Assembly (NCBI GenBank): GCA_026874595.1
Contig: CM049313.1
Coordinates: forward strand, 19,527,508-19,591,507
Direction: 5' to 3'
Origin: Sipunculus nudus
Taxonomy: Eukaryota; Annelida; Sipuncula; Golfingiida; Sipunculidae
DNA: 64,000 nt
The translations under genes and the position numbers were made by a program. The notes below the pieces were generated by a model. The model saw only the letters and a program-made list of their open reading frames with translations, did not search any database and was not told where the DNA came from. Position 1 is the first letter of the stretch. Each line of letters opens with the position of its first letter. Below, piece after piece: positions 60,601 through 62,493 of the stretch.

Positions 60601-62104
60601 AGTTATCTATTTACATGACTTGTTTGGTGATAACAGTAGTTAGACAAAAAGCTATGTGGATCTTATGTAGAATGTACCTGAGGTGCCACTGTTTTTACTG
60701 TGTTAACCATATTCTAAATATTAAATTTTAAATTATAAATGGTAAATTAATCACTATATAATGTATTTGTATAGATTTATCAAGGGATATTGTTGTAACC
60801 ATAACTTACATAAGTTATATAACTGCAAACCTATGAAAATGAGGCACATGGTAAAATATAGAAGAAGTAAACCCTTTCTCCTCAGTTATATGGATTTAAT
60901 CAGGTAAGTCTAAATTTTATTATCACCCATTAACTGGCTGAATAGGTAAGAAACATGGTCATGGCACGGGACGGGATATATATATGTGTGAGAGAGAGAG
61001 AGAGAGAGAAGAACTAAGATGACTGTATTTTGTCAGTGGTATCATACTATTCTAATATTTATGTGATTGCAGGGATTTCAACACCATGTGATGAACCACC
61101 ACAACATGTGGTCATACATTTTCTACTTTATTTATCTACATGATACACAAGAGTGTGACTACACAGCCCTAGATCTCTATGTCTTCAGACTGGTGAGAAA
61201 GCCCTCATAATATTTCAATAAATAATATAGGGGCAGCAACTATTAGTGTTCTGATGGTTTAGATAATAAAATTGTATACATCCAAGTAAACATTATCAGG
61301 CAGTGGACTTTTTTGTAAGGTTCAGATATATCAATTTCATAAACTCATACATGTTTTATAATTTTGTTAACAATTTAAAAAAAAAAACAGTTTATATAAT
61401 ATCTTATCACACATATGGATGGGCCTACAGCTAGTACTGTGAAGATAAAGAAGAGATCGAACTTAACTAGTCTGCAAATGGAAATATTAAATTCTTTGAA
61501 ATAACTACAAGTTTTCACATTTTATTATTTTGTAAAAATATTTAAGTGGCATTAAATCAGGGGCCAGAAAATTCTAAATGGTATTTGACTACTGGTTAAT
61601 TAATCTATTTCACTTTATTGGATGAAGAAGTCCATCCTGCTGTGCAAGAGTGAGACCATTATATAAGGGCAAGGAATTATAAAATTGAAAACAAAAAGTA
61701 TAGTTACATTCCTTTAGCATCTTAACATCTATATTATTACCAAAATCATTACTGACAGACTTCCAGTAACATTTACCAGTTTCTAAATCCTGTTGCAGTT
61801 TTACTGAAGATTATTTAAGACAAAATTAATTTGTTTACAGGTGTGATGAATAGCTGAACTTCTCAAGCAATAATATAAATTTTATTTCATATCATTATCA
61901 CGCCGCTGTTACCTTTCAGCTTTTATAATGAAAGTTTAATATACAGTTCTAATTCTTATATGTCAGTTAAGAGAAGACAAGCTCGATTTCTTCCCGCTGA
62001 ATCGAGCACTGTGTCTGTCTCAAGTGGATGAAGATTCAACAGATTCCAAGGTGGATGATTTGATGAAGGCTGTGGAGAACATACAGAAATGGCAGCGAGA
62101 GGAG
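6378..62104 (+). CDS. ITPR-like: IP3 receptor-family calcium-release channel, C-terminal part (28 exons, partial at both ends)
   Basis: Spliced gene for an intracellular (ER) tetrameric Ca2+ release channel. I joined 28 exons by splice sites and phase: 6378-6486, 6927-7013, 7401-7475, 14619-14760, 16681-16816, 18871-19017, 24687-24843, 25858-25955, 26564-26672, 27336-27476, 30139-30273, 31402-31551, 31962-32063, 32679-32762, 33334-33402, 41205-41294, 42551-42653, 43464-43576, 44422-44591, 44934-45074, 49422-49574, 52809-52932, 53583-53706, 54399-54574, 55155-55304, 60420-60497, 61073-61192, 61967-62104. The frame stays open throughout (about 1140 residues). In order it shows helical solenoid, RIH-associated region (about residues 400-530), transmembrane channel (about 740-1025) and the CFIC/HHNMW linker (about 1035-1070). 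The S6 end reads FGIIVDTFSEL, like the family's FGVIIDTFADL. The pore filter is not GGGVGD. The N-terminal IP3-binding core is absent from the window, and the coiled-coil tail is cut at the last exon found. Family assignment is firm; the IP3R-B-type subclass is inference. Confidence 0.9.
6927..7013 (+). CDS. ITPR-like: ITPR-like exon 2
   Basis: 87 nt, phase 0 at both ends, acceptor TTTCTGTTGCAG, donor CAG|gtacgc. It encodes TFFLRFYKPDKELYPEEVEL followed by FRKFNTSVQ, a charged helical segment of the cytosolic solenoid. The preceding 440-bp intron shows nothing recognisable. Confidence 0.8.
7401..7475 (+). CDS. ITPR-like: ITPR-like exon 3
   Basis: 75 nt (25 codons), phase 0 at both ends, acceptor GTCTTTAAAG, donor CAG|gtatgg. 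It encodes a lysine-rich helix (ALERMLAGGTVKKKVEELHR...). The following intron is about 7.1 kb because of nested mobile elements. Confidence 0.8.
7506..7870. mobile_element. pogo/Tigger-like MITE
   Basis: Inverted termini CAGTAGAGGGTCATTTATCT at the left and the complement of CAGTGTAGCATCGTTTATCT at the right, preceded by TA. 365 bp with no coding capacity. The repeated 'GGATAAATGATGTTC' theme is typical of pogo-type ends. It lies 30 bp after the donor of exon 3. Confidence 0.7.
7880..8240 (+). repeat. Unclassified interspersed repeat with A-rich tail
   Basis: GC-richer segment than its surroundings, ending in TAAAATAAATAAAATTTAAG. It looks like a SINE or the 3' end of a retroposon, but box A/B motifs are not clear. 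Low certainty. Confidence 0.3.
10714..12489. mobile_element. TA-target TIR transposon (CCGTAAAAA family), copy 1
   Basis: Left terminus CCGTAAAAAACCGCATATAC; right terminus is the complement of CCGTAAAAACTCGCATATAA; TA on both sides (10712-10713, 12490-12491). 1776 bp. No transposase recognised; the longest frames are short. A diverged full-length sibling is at 58598-60056. Confidence 0.8.
12492..13140. other. AT-rich interior of element B1
   Basis: Mostly AT-rich with a C12 run near 13105. No coding signal recognised before the endonuclease remnant. Confidence 0.4.
13176..13580 (+). pseudogene. Endonuclease/exonuclease/phosphatase-domain fragment (transposon-derived)
   Basis: The 134-codon frame contains the APE-type signature PIVIMGDFNIDI (catalytic D and N), a middle helix with LVREPTNDHGNTIDLVFTN (T-x-IDLVF), and the closing ENTWSDHKIL (catalytic SDH). 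The N-terminal third of the domain (with catalytic N and E) is missing and the frame stops soon after SDH, so it is not a functional enzyme. The domain occurs in non-LTR retrotransposons and at the C-terminus of Helentron Rep-Hel proteins. Its position about 380 bp before the 3' terminus of B1 favours the latter. Confidence 0.8.
14619..14760 (+). CDS. ITPR-like: ITPR-like exon 4
   Basis: 142 nt, acceptor ACTTTTATAG, donor CTC|gtaagt. Translation NDKVYNGEEIELNRKLHRFV... is a continuation of the cytosolic helical region. It ends with one base of a split codon that completes as proline in exon 5. A pogo-like transposon sits only 46 bp after the donor. Confidence 0.88.
14807..16145 (+). mobile_element. 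pogo/Tigger-like DNA transposon, degenerate
   Basis: Termini CAGTAGAACGTCGAATATCC and the complement of CAGTAGAGCGTCGCTTATCC, with TA duplicated at 14805-14806 and 16146-16147. 1339 bp. It contains a CENP-B/Tigger-type N-terminal DNA-binding domain remnant (15497-15646); the DDE catalytic part is gone. Confidence 0.85.
15497..15646 (+). pseudogene. Tigger/CENP-B-like transposase N-terminus (HTH) remnant
   Basis: Frame from the internal ATG reads KSHKRHVLSVDDKLSILARL and DMGTKPADLAREFNIERSTI-SDI: the psq/CENP-B-type helix-turn-helix of pogo transposases (family: LSLEDKLKILERL...LAREY-x-V-x-KSTI-DI). It stops a few codons later, losing the second HTH and the DDE domain. Confidence 0.82.
16146..16680. 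other. Intron sequence, nothing recognised
   Basis: AT-rich intron between the pogo-like element and exon 5. No repeat structure seen. Confidence 0.5.
16681..16816 (+). CDS. ITPR-like: ITPR-like exon 5
   Basis: 136 nt, acceptor GTGTTGACAG, donor CCA|gtaagt. It encodes YVQDEATALPLGEEFQRHVK and continues to KYARCYKLIQQL. The phase-2 end matches exon 6. Confidence 0.88.
17261..18676. mobile_element. TA-target TIR transposon (CCGTAAAATC family)
   Basis: Termini CCGTAAAATCTCCACTT-AAAACCGC and the complement of CCGTAAAATCTCCACTTTAA, with TA at 17259-17260 and 18677-18678. 1416 bp, GC-richer than the flanking intron. No transposase recognised. The outer 8 bases match the CCGTAAAAA family at 10714 and 58598 but the interiors differ. 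Confidence 0.82.
18871..19017 (+). CDS. ITPR-like: ITPR-like exon 6 (3' edge is unit 1 of a tandem array)
   Basis: 147 nt, acceptor TTATTTAACAG, donor AAAA|gtaggt. It encodes ISVRMYHQKAPAEQEKLDVS and then the helix STLRILRAVIHNRVVQL typical of the IP3R/RyR solenoid. The last 23 nt and the donor are repeated about five times downstream with a 61-bp period. Any decoy donor would read straight into TAG after TAT GAA AAG. Confidence 0.9.
18995..19325 (+). repeat. Splice-donor minisatellite after exon 6 (61-bp unit, about 5-6 copies)
   Basis: Unit starts at 18996, 19057, 19118, 19179 and 19234 (periods 61, 61, 61, 55), then decays. Each unit contains the exon 6 edge (CCCCACCAAATATGAAAA) followed by the donor gtaggt; unit 4 has gtatat and unit 5 has lost the donor. 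Unit 1 is the real exon end. Confidence 0.95.
19495..20710 (+). repeat. Dispersed 1.2-kb repeat, copy C1
   Basis: Homologous over its whole length to 62494-63672: both begin with 'GAACTTATGCGATGGTG' or 'GAGCTTATGCGATGGTG' and end with 'TTAATATTGACAAGAA'. Contains internal subrepeats ending 'GAGTTATGGGAAGCTGAA'. No coding capacity seen; the frames in it are not conserved between copies. Class unknown. Confidence 0.8.
21060..21335 (+). repeat. Minisatellite (GGTCAAGAGTTCACTCAGTG units)
   Basis: Irregular tandem repeat with at least four copies of 'CAGGTCAAGAGTTCACTCAG' and two of 'CTATTTATAGCTTTGGCAGA'. Confidence 0.75.
21415..23640 (+). repeat. Field of modules carrying the GGTGGCGCCACC palindrome
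   Basis: Repeated modules: 'GGTGGYRCCACCT', then 'GCAATCATTTTTGCACAGCG', then 'CATATCTC..G.AGTGGTTTGAC', then 'AAAATTTTGCATGT'. Palindrome copies lie near 21474, 21600, 22027, 22181, 23312 and 23441. The field is interrupted by a hAT element at 22307-23156. It may be the body of a Helitron whose 3' end is at 23721-23750. Confidence 0.7.
22307..23156. mobile_element. hAT-like transposon with exact 8-bp target duplication
   Basis: Flanked by AAACTAGT at 22299-22306 and 23157-23164. Termini TAGTGGTGGGAG and the complement of TAGTGGTTGTCC. 850 bp with a subterminal palindromic cluster around CGATCATCGG. No transposase; non-autonomous. It splits one GGTGGCGCCACC module. Confidence 0.88.
23721..23750 (+). 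mobile_element. Candidate Helitron 3' terminus (hairpin + CTAG)
   Basis: GTAGTC (23721-23726) pairs with GACTAC (23734-23739), followed 7 nt later by CTAG (23747-23750) and then T. This matches the canonical Helitron 3' end. The 5' TC end could not be fixed; the element would include the palindrome modules upstream. Confidence 0.45.
23751..24686. other. Intron sequence before exon 7
   Basis: AT-rich. At 24465 a single pogo-like end (CAGTAAAACCCTATTAACTA) is visible without a partner. Nothing else recognised. Confidence 0.45.
24687..24843 (+). CDS. ITPR-like: ITPR-like exon 7
   Basis: 157 nt, acceptor GTGTAATTGCAG. It encodes armadillo-like helices (VLDHFGVVKHILPILARDD, then ALALMDMLLFNAAKQVQ) matching the IP3R segment before RIH-assoc. 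The best 3' end is ACAG|gcaagt, a GC-type donor: it keeps phase 0 with exon 8 and gives NAAKQVQ|ESILKFF, which aligns with the family. Confidence 0.9.
25070..25566 (+). repeat. Dispersed repeat D1, with a G23 run
   Basis: Shares 'TTCAAGGTCAAATCTGCCAAA' and 'TTTGAGTACTGATGACCTTG' blocks with 28985-29727 and ends, like it, in CTAG followed by T. A homopolymer of 23 G lies at 25514-25536. The left end is not resolved. Confidence 0.55.
25858..25955 (+). CDS. ITPR-like: ITPR-like exon 8
   Basis: 98 nt, acceptor CATGTTTCAG, donor AAAG|gtaaaa. It encodes ESILKFFVSTREEVFFVFIR then NQFEISAMGLKE. This corresponds to the family's conserved pattern of V-Q followed by FF and an E-x-FF-x-x-x-R helix. Confidence 0.9.
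25956..27335. other. Introns 8 and 9, nothing recognised besides exon 9
   Basis: AT-rich DNA on either side of exon 9 (26564-26672). No repeat family or RNA gene recognised. Confidence 0.45.
26564..26672 (+). CDS. ITPR-like: ITPR-like exon 9
   Basis: 109 nt, acceptor TTGTGTATAAG, donor CGG|gtaaga. It encodes a highly charged Lys/Gln/Glu stretch (IYNQKKAKEKRQQLKQEQLE). Low complexity and likely coiled or linker; in IP3Rs a charged, poorly conserved linker lies at this point. Confidence 0.85.
27336..27476 (+). CDS. ITPR-like: ITPR-like exon 10
   Basis: 141 nt, acceptor CAACAAAAACAG (weak pyrimidine tract immediately upstream, stronger at 27305-27320), donor AAT|gtaagt. It encodes QHTLQAAADLAKRKIKRRSS and LRAYLRRKVADKLLLSVTGI. 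An inner GT at 27451 would give a stop in exon 11, so the downstream donor is preferred. Confidence 0.87.
28143..28231. repeat. (TA)n microsatellite
   Basis: About 44 uninterrupted TA dinucleotides. A pogo-like terminal fragment starts directly at its right edge. Confidence 0.97.
28232..28860. mobile_element. Degenerate pogo/Tigger-like fragment with internal duplication
   Basis: Begins 'AACTCCCGCATGACGACC' with repeated ACGACCAC motifs and 'TTGGTCCC', as at the ends of some pogo-like elements. A roughly 95-bp segment is duplicated (28390-28480 and 28485-28575, both containing GTTGAGCAG..GACA.GCTCATC and CTTAGACTTAGATAATAGCC-like ends). The right end was not located. Confidence 0.5.
28985..29727 (+). 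mobile_element. Dispersed repeat D2, possible non-autonomous Helitron
   Basis: Begins ATGTCTCCCCTCC-TCCAGGGGAGAC and ends 'GCACCTACAAAGAAAAGCGA' then ATCTAG followed by T. The body has tandem 'GGTGACCTTGA..ATCTTCAAGGTC' units. The 3' CTAG-T fits Helitrons, but a good terminal hairpin is not evident. Confidence 0.4.
29749..30179 (+). repeat. Splice-acceptor minisatellite before exon 11 (78-bp unit, 6 copies)
   Basis: Units start at 29749, 29827, 29905, 29983, 30061 and 30139, exactly 78 bp apart. Each has 37 nt of intron end (TTACTTCCTGCCTNTAG) and 41 nt of exon start (AATGCTGTGATGGAGGATAC...). The last copy is the real exon. Reading on from a decoy acceptor gives 25 codons and then TAG, which is the next unit's acceptor. 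Confidence 0.97.
30139..30273 (+). CDS. ITPR-like: ITPR-like exon 11 (5' edge is the last unit of a 78-bp array)
   Basis: 135 nt (45 codons), phase 0 at both ends, donor CAG|gtcagt. It encodes an acidic segment NAVTEDTDDLVYDEELDEGG followed by MDLVLQVLAGMCDGQHRNLQ, the start of the RIH-associated domain (family: LQFLQLLCENHNRDLQ). The acceptor and first 41 nt belong to a six-copy tandem repeat. Confidence 0.92.
30274..31401. other. Intron 11, nothing recognised
   Basis: AT-rich; a small repeat of 'TTATTATGAATATG' at 31260-31310. No mobile element ends seen. Confidence 0.45.
31402..31551 (+). CDS. ITPR-like: ITPR-like exon 12 (RIH-associated domain)
   Basis: 150 nt, phase 0, acceptor TTTTATTATAG, donor CAG|gtaggg. 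It encodes DYLRDQPDNVRSANLVEEVT and RFVNVVYSSITGDTIELLTE. It aligns with the IP3R RIH-assoc pattern NFLR...NLV-E-L-FL...G. This is one of the strongest family matches in the window. Confidence 0.94.
31962..32063 (+). CDS. ITPR-like: ITPR-like exon 13 (RIH-associated domain)
   Basis: 102 nt, phase 0, acceptor TTAAACTTCAG, donor CAG|gttcgg (weak). It encodes GNQENRSVILNNKIVDYINF, the second half of RIH-assoc (family: CQGPCHENQN...I). Ends TPEQ. Confidence 0.92.
32679..32762 (+). CDS. ITPR-like: ITPR-like exon 14
   Basis: 84 nt (28 codons), phase 0, acceptor AATTTACAG, donor AAG|gtatgt. It encodes VLELRSVISLLTHSLVEESS. It matches the family helix LVLELKNNASKLLLAIMES, the regulatory region after RIH-assoc. 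Confidence 0.93.
32988..33200 (+). mobile_element. Short Helentron-like copy A5
   Basis: Begins TTTTTAGCTCAGCTGA and ends ATCATGACCCATGGGTTACT, the head and tail of the A/B family separated by only about 170 bp. A minimal non-autonomous copy in the intron between exons 14 and 15. Confidence 0.6.
33334..33402 (+). CDS. ITPR-like: ITPR-like exon 15
   Basis: 69 nt (23 codons), phase 0, acceptor GTGTATTTCAG, donor ACT|gtgagt. It encodes DVADTIDVCSFRRIMTMCYT. A Helitron begins only 25 bp after the donor; the intron to exon 16 is 7.8 kb, the largest between recognised exons. Confidence 0.88.
33503..35418 (+). repeat. About 180-bp satellite array (about 11 copies)
   Basis: Units begin CATGTACGGACTTTTTTTCG, then CCTGCAGATATTGGCCTGAT, then CCCAGTTGACCTACTTTTGA, then GAAAATTTCATGAAAAATA. 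Starts near 33503, 33685, 33867, 34045, 34227, 34405, 34585, 34760, 34939, 35121 and 35276. Two further units at 38650-38995 lie beyond an insertion. Confidence 0.95.
35419..38649 (+). mobile_element. Helentron-like element B2, inserted in the satellite array
   Basis: Left end truncated to GTCATCTGAGCTATAG; then CTGTCTGTCCGTCCGTCTGT. It holds two copies of the B body ('CTGCCTAATATCAAAACCAC', 'AGGACTTCGTTCCTTCGAGA') and the right end ATCAGCTGAGC-GCC-GTGACCCATGGGTC-CCTTGTT. The satellite resumes at 38650. The interior includes a C10 run at about 36948. Confidence 0.7.
39237..40568 (+). mobile_element. Helentron-like element A2
   Basis: Head TTTTTAGCTCAATTGACAGT and 'CATCTGAGCTATAG'; tail GGCTGAGCGTCATGACACAT then GGGTCACTTGT. 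The body has three to four diverged units containing 'CAGACTGGTGGCACCACCTAG' and 'CACCATGATTCTTTGCATGC'. Confidence 0.7.
40569..41204. other. Intron 15 tail, nothing recognised
   Basis: AT-rich sequence between A2 and exon 16 with no recognisable repeat ends. Confidence 0.45.
41205..41294 (+). CDS. ITPR-like: ITPR-like exon 16
   Basis: 90 nt (30 codons), phase 0, acceptor TGTTTTATTCCAG, donor GGG|gtaagt. It encodes DTDADLQMLVSAATQLDEKK followed by KKGLLKRFRG, a helix with a basic tail. Confidence 0.87.
41295..42142. other. Intron 16, first part, nothing recognised
   Basis: Slightly less AT-rich segment at 41490-41600, otherwise unremarkable. No exon or mobile element ends identified. Confidence 0.4.
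42143..42423. mobile_element. PIF/Harbinger-like MITE, copy 3 (diverged)
   Basis: Left end AAAGGTATAGATCTGAGGCA; right end ATGCCTGAGAATCATACCTG; flanked by TTA on the left and TAA on the right. Shorter and more diverged than the copies at 95 and 4269. Confidence 0.65.
42551..42653 (+). CDS. ITPR-like: ITPR-like exon 17
   Basis: 103 nt, acceptor GATTCACTTCAG, donor CAG|gtacaa. It encodes TSEKNLREEAATVGFHYYRV and LARLFDINTKLEKA. It corresponds to the helix with IYILAHQLARHNKEL in vertebrate IP3Rs. A Harbinger-like MITE ends 127 bp upstream. Confidence 0.92.
42841..42871. repeat. (TG)n microsatellite
   Basis: About 15 TG units in intron 17. Confidence 0.95.
43464..43576 (+). CDS. ITPR-like: ITPR-like exon 18
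   Basis: 113 nt, acceptor CTTTAATTACAG, donor GCG|gtaaat. It encodes KAFKYFRENCRSIEIVKDNY followed by LQKIHFRVHNA. This is the conserved 'IEIV-(x)n-I-F-V' beta element before the channel (family: QIEIVRLDRTMEQIVFPVP). Confidence 0.94.
43647..44170 (+). mobile_element. Helentron-like element A3
   Basis: Head TTTTTTAGCTCAGCTGACTG with 'CATCTGAGCTGTAG'; a (CTGT)n run at 43719-43750; one 'GACTGGTGGCACCACCTAG' module; tail GGCTGAGTATCATGACCCAT then GGGTCACTTGTT. 524 bp, in the intron between exons 18 and 19. Confidence 0.72.
44422..44591 (+). CDS. ITPR-like: ITPR-like exon 19 (pre-channel juxtamembrane domain)
   Basis: 170 nt, acceptor AACCTTTGGCAG, donor ATG|gtgagt. It encodes SLLREEVKEKVKWNIDRTSP and the helix WTKDILKDISYQETMLRNPV. 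It parallels the family's LTKESK...E-x-LFNEMNWQKKLR juxtamembrane region just before S1. Confidence 0.94.
44934..45074 (+). CDS. ITPR-like: ITPR-like exon 20 (first transmembrane helix; 3' edge is unit 1 of an array)
   Basis: 141 nt, acceptor TTTTATTTACAG, donor ACAG|gtaagt. It encodes S1, VWNILCILLSLVINVVMLIT, then a proline-rich luminal loop ending DNYTMPPAMY. The last 21 nt plus the donor are tandemly repeated about 12 times downstream; any decoy donor would read TAC AGG TAA and stop. Confidence 0.94.
45054..45630 (+). repeat. Splice-donor minisatellite after exon 20 (50-53-bp unit, about 12 copies)
   Basis: Units containing CATGCCACCAGCCATGTACA, then G|gtaagt, then CTGAAGAAATCCCAGACAAC. 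Starts near 45054, 45104, 45156, 45207, 45260, 45312, 45365, 45418, 45470, 45522, 45574 and 45626. Most keep a consensus donor. The array is broken after 45630 by a transposon and resumes at 49131. Confidence 0.96.
46789..48070. mobile_element. pogo-like TIR element nested in the 3.5-kb transposon
   Basis: Termini CAGTGAAACCTGAACCAAGC and the complement of CAGTAAAACCTGAGAGTTAA, with TA on both sides (46787-46788, 48071-48072). 1282 bp; interior includes an (AT)n run at 47846-47898. Repeated 'GCGACCAC' and 'AAGACCACCTG' motifs near the ends. Confidence 0.75.
47846..47898. repeat. (AT)n microsatellite
   Basis: About 26 AT dinucleotides. Confidence 0.95.
48638..48687. repeat. (AT)n microsatellite
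   Basis: About 24 AT dinucleotides directly abutting the small TIR element at 48688. Confidence 0.95.
48688..48868. mobile_element. 181-bp pogo-like MITE
   Basis: Termini CACTGAAACCTCGTGTC and the complement of CAGTGAAACCTAGTTGTG, with TA at both edges. Interior with 'TTCGACAC' repeats. It appears to have used the adjacent (AT)n run as target. Confidence 0.78.
49131..49210 (+). repeat. Displaced end of the exon 20 splice-donor minisatellite
   Basis: Two units (CATGCCACCAGCCATG at 49133 and 49184), each with a donor-like gtaagt or gtaagc, continuing the array at 45054-45630 on the far side of the inserted transposon. Confidence 0.93.
49220..49274 (+). repeat. Direct repeat flanking exon 21, left copy
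   Basis: 'ATAACTAAAGTTGTTTTAAA' through 'TAAACATTATTTTA', nearly identical to 50180-50234. Confidence 0.9.
49422..49574 (+). CDS. ITPR-like: ITPR-like exon 21 (second transmembrane helix)
   Basis: 153 nt, acceptor TTTCTTTGTAG, donor TTGC|gtaagt. It encodes LVPKIDWDGYTMFMQIAGGI and the hydrophobic segment NFCSVMLLLSYLLLNHPSL, then DVRGFFAKIA. The split codon joining exon 20 gives serine. The exon is flanked by a roughly 55-bp direct repeat (49220-49274 and 50180-50234). Confidence 0.93.
50180..50234 (+). repeat. Direct repeat flanking exon 21, right copy
   Basis: Copy of 49220-49274 with two or three substitutions; the pair brackets exon 21 about 960 bp apart. Confidence 0.9.
50293..51216. 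mobile_element. Composite Helentron-like A4 (two inverted partial copies)
   Basis: Head TTAGCTCGTGTGACTGTAAG at the left. At 50531 an inverted tail (GACTCATGGGTCATGATGCT) begins, followed by an inverted A-type body ('GAAGATTCTGGGTGCAATGG', 'AATCATGCTGATCAATGCAC'). A forward tail with GACCCATGGGTC ends near 51216. A G14 run lies at 50919-50932. Confidence 0.55.
51217..52808. other. Intron 21, nothing recognised
   Basis: AT-rich; a stretch of 'GAATTGAATT' type low complexity at 52380-52500. No exon or element termini found. Confidence 0.45.
52809..52932 (+). CDS. ITPR-like: ITPR-like exon 22
   Basis: 124 nt, acceptor TTATTTTTTGCAG, donor CTG|gtgaat. It encodes a hydrophilic loop ELCRKKDENEIDTSPEQPVA rich in Glu/Lys, ending LLSPATIFYL, which begins the third transmembrane segment. 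Confidence 0.92.
52933..54398. other. Introns 22-23 (apart from exon 23), little recognised
   Basis: A tRNA box-B-like GTTCAAATCC at about 53284 sits in a possible decayed SINE (53160-53330), but no box A is seen. 53707-54398 shows nothing recognisable. Confidence 0.35.
53583..53706 (+). CDS. ITPR-like: ITPR-like exon 23 (S3/S4 region)
   Basis: 124 nt, acceptor TTTGTTTTACAG, donor ACG|gtaaga. It encodes LMTALSFAGTFLQGYFFAFH then MLNIVTTNQLLTGVIQAVTKN. The ending matches the family's S4-S5 linker (LLNVIKSVTRNG). Confidence 0.94.
54399..54574 (+). CDS. ITPR-like: ITPR-like exon 24 (S5, short luminal loop, pore helix and divergent filter)
   Basis: 176 nt, acceptor TTTTTCTCAG, donor GAT|gtgagt. 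S5 is SLLWVAILGIIVIYIYALIG followed by FAFF. The luminal loop is about 12 residues (RPINIPDVETY) against roughly 70 in vertebrate IP3R1. The pore helix C-x-TL-x-x-C pair is kept (CRTLYEC for CETLLMC), then LTVFRHG as in the family's VTVLSHG. The filter itself reads LIGSITD instead of LRSGGGVGD: three glycines of the GGGVGD motif are lost and the closing aspartate is kept. Confidence 0.95.
55155..55304 (+). CDS. ITPR-like: ITPR-like exon 25 (S6 inner helix)
   Basis: 150 nt, phase 0, acceptor ATGGTTGTAG, donor AAG|gtaaaa. It encodes a short extracellular turn (MEHIESMRSFENFGWMTLYQ) and S6, VTFFILFTTIGLNIIFGIIV followed by DTFSELRDLK. The G-x-I-x-D-x-F-x-x-L-R end of S6 is fully conserved with IP3R/RyR. 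Confidence 0.96.
55572..58189 (+). mobile_element. Helentron-like element B3
   Basis: Head TTTTTAGCTCAGCTGACTAT with 'CATCTGAGCTATAG', then CCGTCCGTCTGTCCGTCC. Two B bodies (55640-56220 and 56360-56900, both with 'CTAATATCAAAACCACTGAT'-like blocks). Tail ACAGCTGAGCGCCGTGACCC then ATTTGTCCCTTGTT (the hairpin has decayed). 2.6 kb; no endonuclease remnant recognised. Confidence 0.7.
58598..60056. mobile_element. TA-target TIR transposon (CCGTAAAAA family), diverged copy 2
   Basis: Left CTGTAAAAAGCTGCATATTT; right is the complement of CCCTAAAAAGCTGCATATAC. The interior aligns with 10714-12489 (for example 'GAGAAATTTGTTCCCAAAAA', 'GCGATTAAG', 'TTGCRTAATCARTTGGGAT'). 1459 bp, older and shorter than copy 1. 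No transposase frame. Confidence 0.75.
60205..60441 (+). repeat. Splice-acceptor minisatellite before exon 26 (86-bp unit, 3 copies)
   Basis: Acceptor TGTGTTTGCAG followed by TGGATGGCARAGCAG occurs at 60248, 60334 and 60420 (period 86). The two upstream copies read W-M-A-K/E-Q-x and then TAG, so only the last can code. Intron part of the unit: 'CTATCCTCTAGTTATAT' and 'TGACTTTTNACTAAT'. Confidence 0.95.
60420..60497 (+). CDS. ITPR-like: ITPR-like exon 26 (C-terminal zinc-finger-like linker, CFIC)
   Basis: 78 nt (26 codons), phase 0, acceptor TGTGTTTGCAG, donor CAG|gtaggc. It encodes WMAEQDMRDACFICSRDSYD and FEQTGQ. CFIC is the first half of the C2H2-like linker domain conserved in IP3Rs and RyRs. 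The acceptor and first 16-20 nt are the last copy of an 86-bp array. Confidence 0.96.
60990..61009. repeat. (AG)n microsatellite
   Basis: About 10 AG units, 60-80 bp upstream of exon 27. Confidence 0.9.
61073..61192 (+). CDS. ITPR-like: ITPR-like exon 27 (linker histidines)
   Basis: 120 nt (40 codons), phase 0, acceptor ATGTGATTGCAG, donor CTG|gtgaga. It encodes GFQHHVMNHHNMWSYIFYFI then YLHDTQECDYTALDLYVFRL. It matches family F-x-x-H(x4-5)HN-W-Y followed by the D-x-TEYTGPESYV segment. Confidence 0.96.
61193..61966. other. Intron 27, nothing recognised
   Basis: AT-rich with no visible repeat family. Confidence 0.5.
61967..62104 (+). CDS. ITPR-like: ITPR-like exon 28 (C-terminal tail, last exon found)
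   Basis: 138 nt (46 codons), phase 0, acceptor TTATATGTCAG, donor GAG|gtaata. It encodes LREDKLDFFPLNRALCLSQV (family: RERNLDWFPRMRAMSL) then an acidic heptad-like helix ending AVENIQKWQREE. A good donor and no stop mean at least one more exon follows; none is recognised up to 64000. Confidence 0.93.
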
Positions 62105-62493
62105 GTAATATAGTTGATATTGATTATGTGCAAATACAAAGGCAAAAATTTGCCTGTCCTTCTCACAAAAAGTGAGAACCTGATTAGAACCATCCTTTCG
62201 CAGGTTGTTCTGGAAGTTGCTGTGGCATTGTCATGCAGGAATTTTTAAACCAACTTCCATGATTTTGGGTGTGTTTTGCTTAAAGTGATAAAGGGAAAAT
62301 CACTTGTTTAAAAAAATTCAGAGGGGGAAGAGACATAAGGCCCACAGAATAGCCTAGAATAATCCCTGTAATGGCTGAACTGTTAGCCCCCAACTGTTCC
62401 ACTTTTACCTTTTAAAAAGTAATTTTTACATCTTTTTTTTTTTGTTTTTTTTTTAAATATTTTTTTTTTGGTGGAGGTAACCACCTCCATTTT
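62105..62493. other. Intron after exon 28, first part
   Basis: T-rich homopolymer tracts around 62432-62470. No coding signal. Confidence 0.5.
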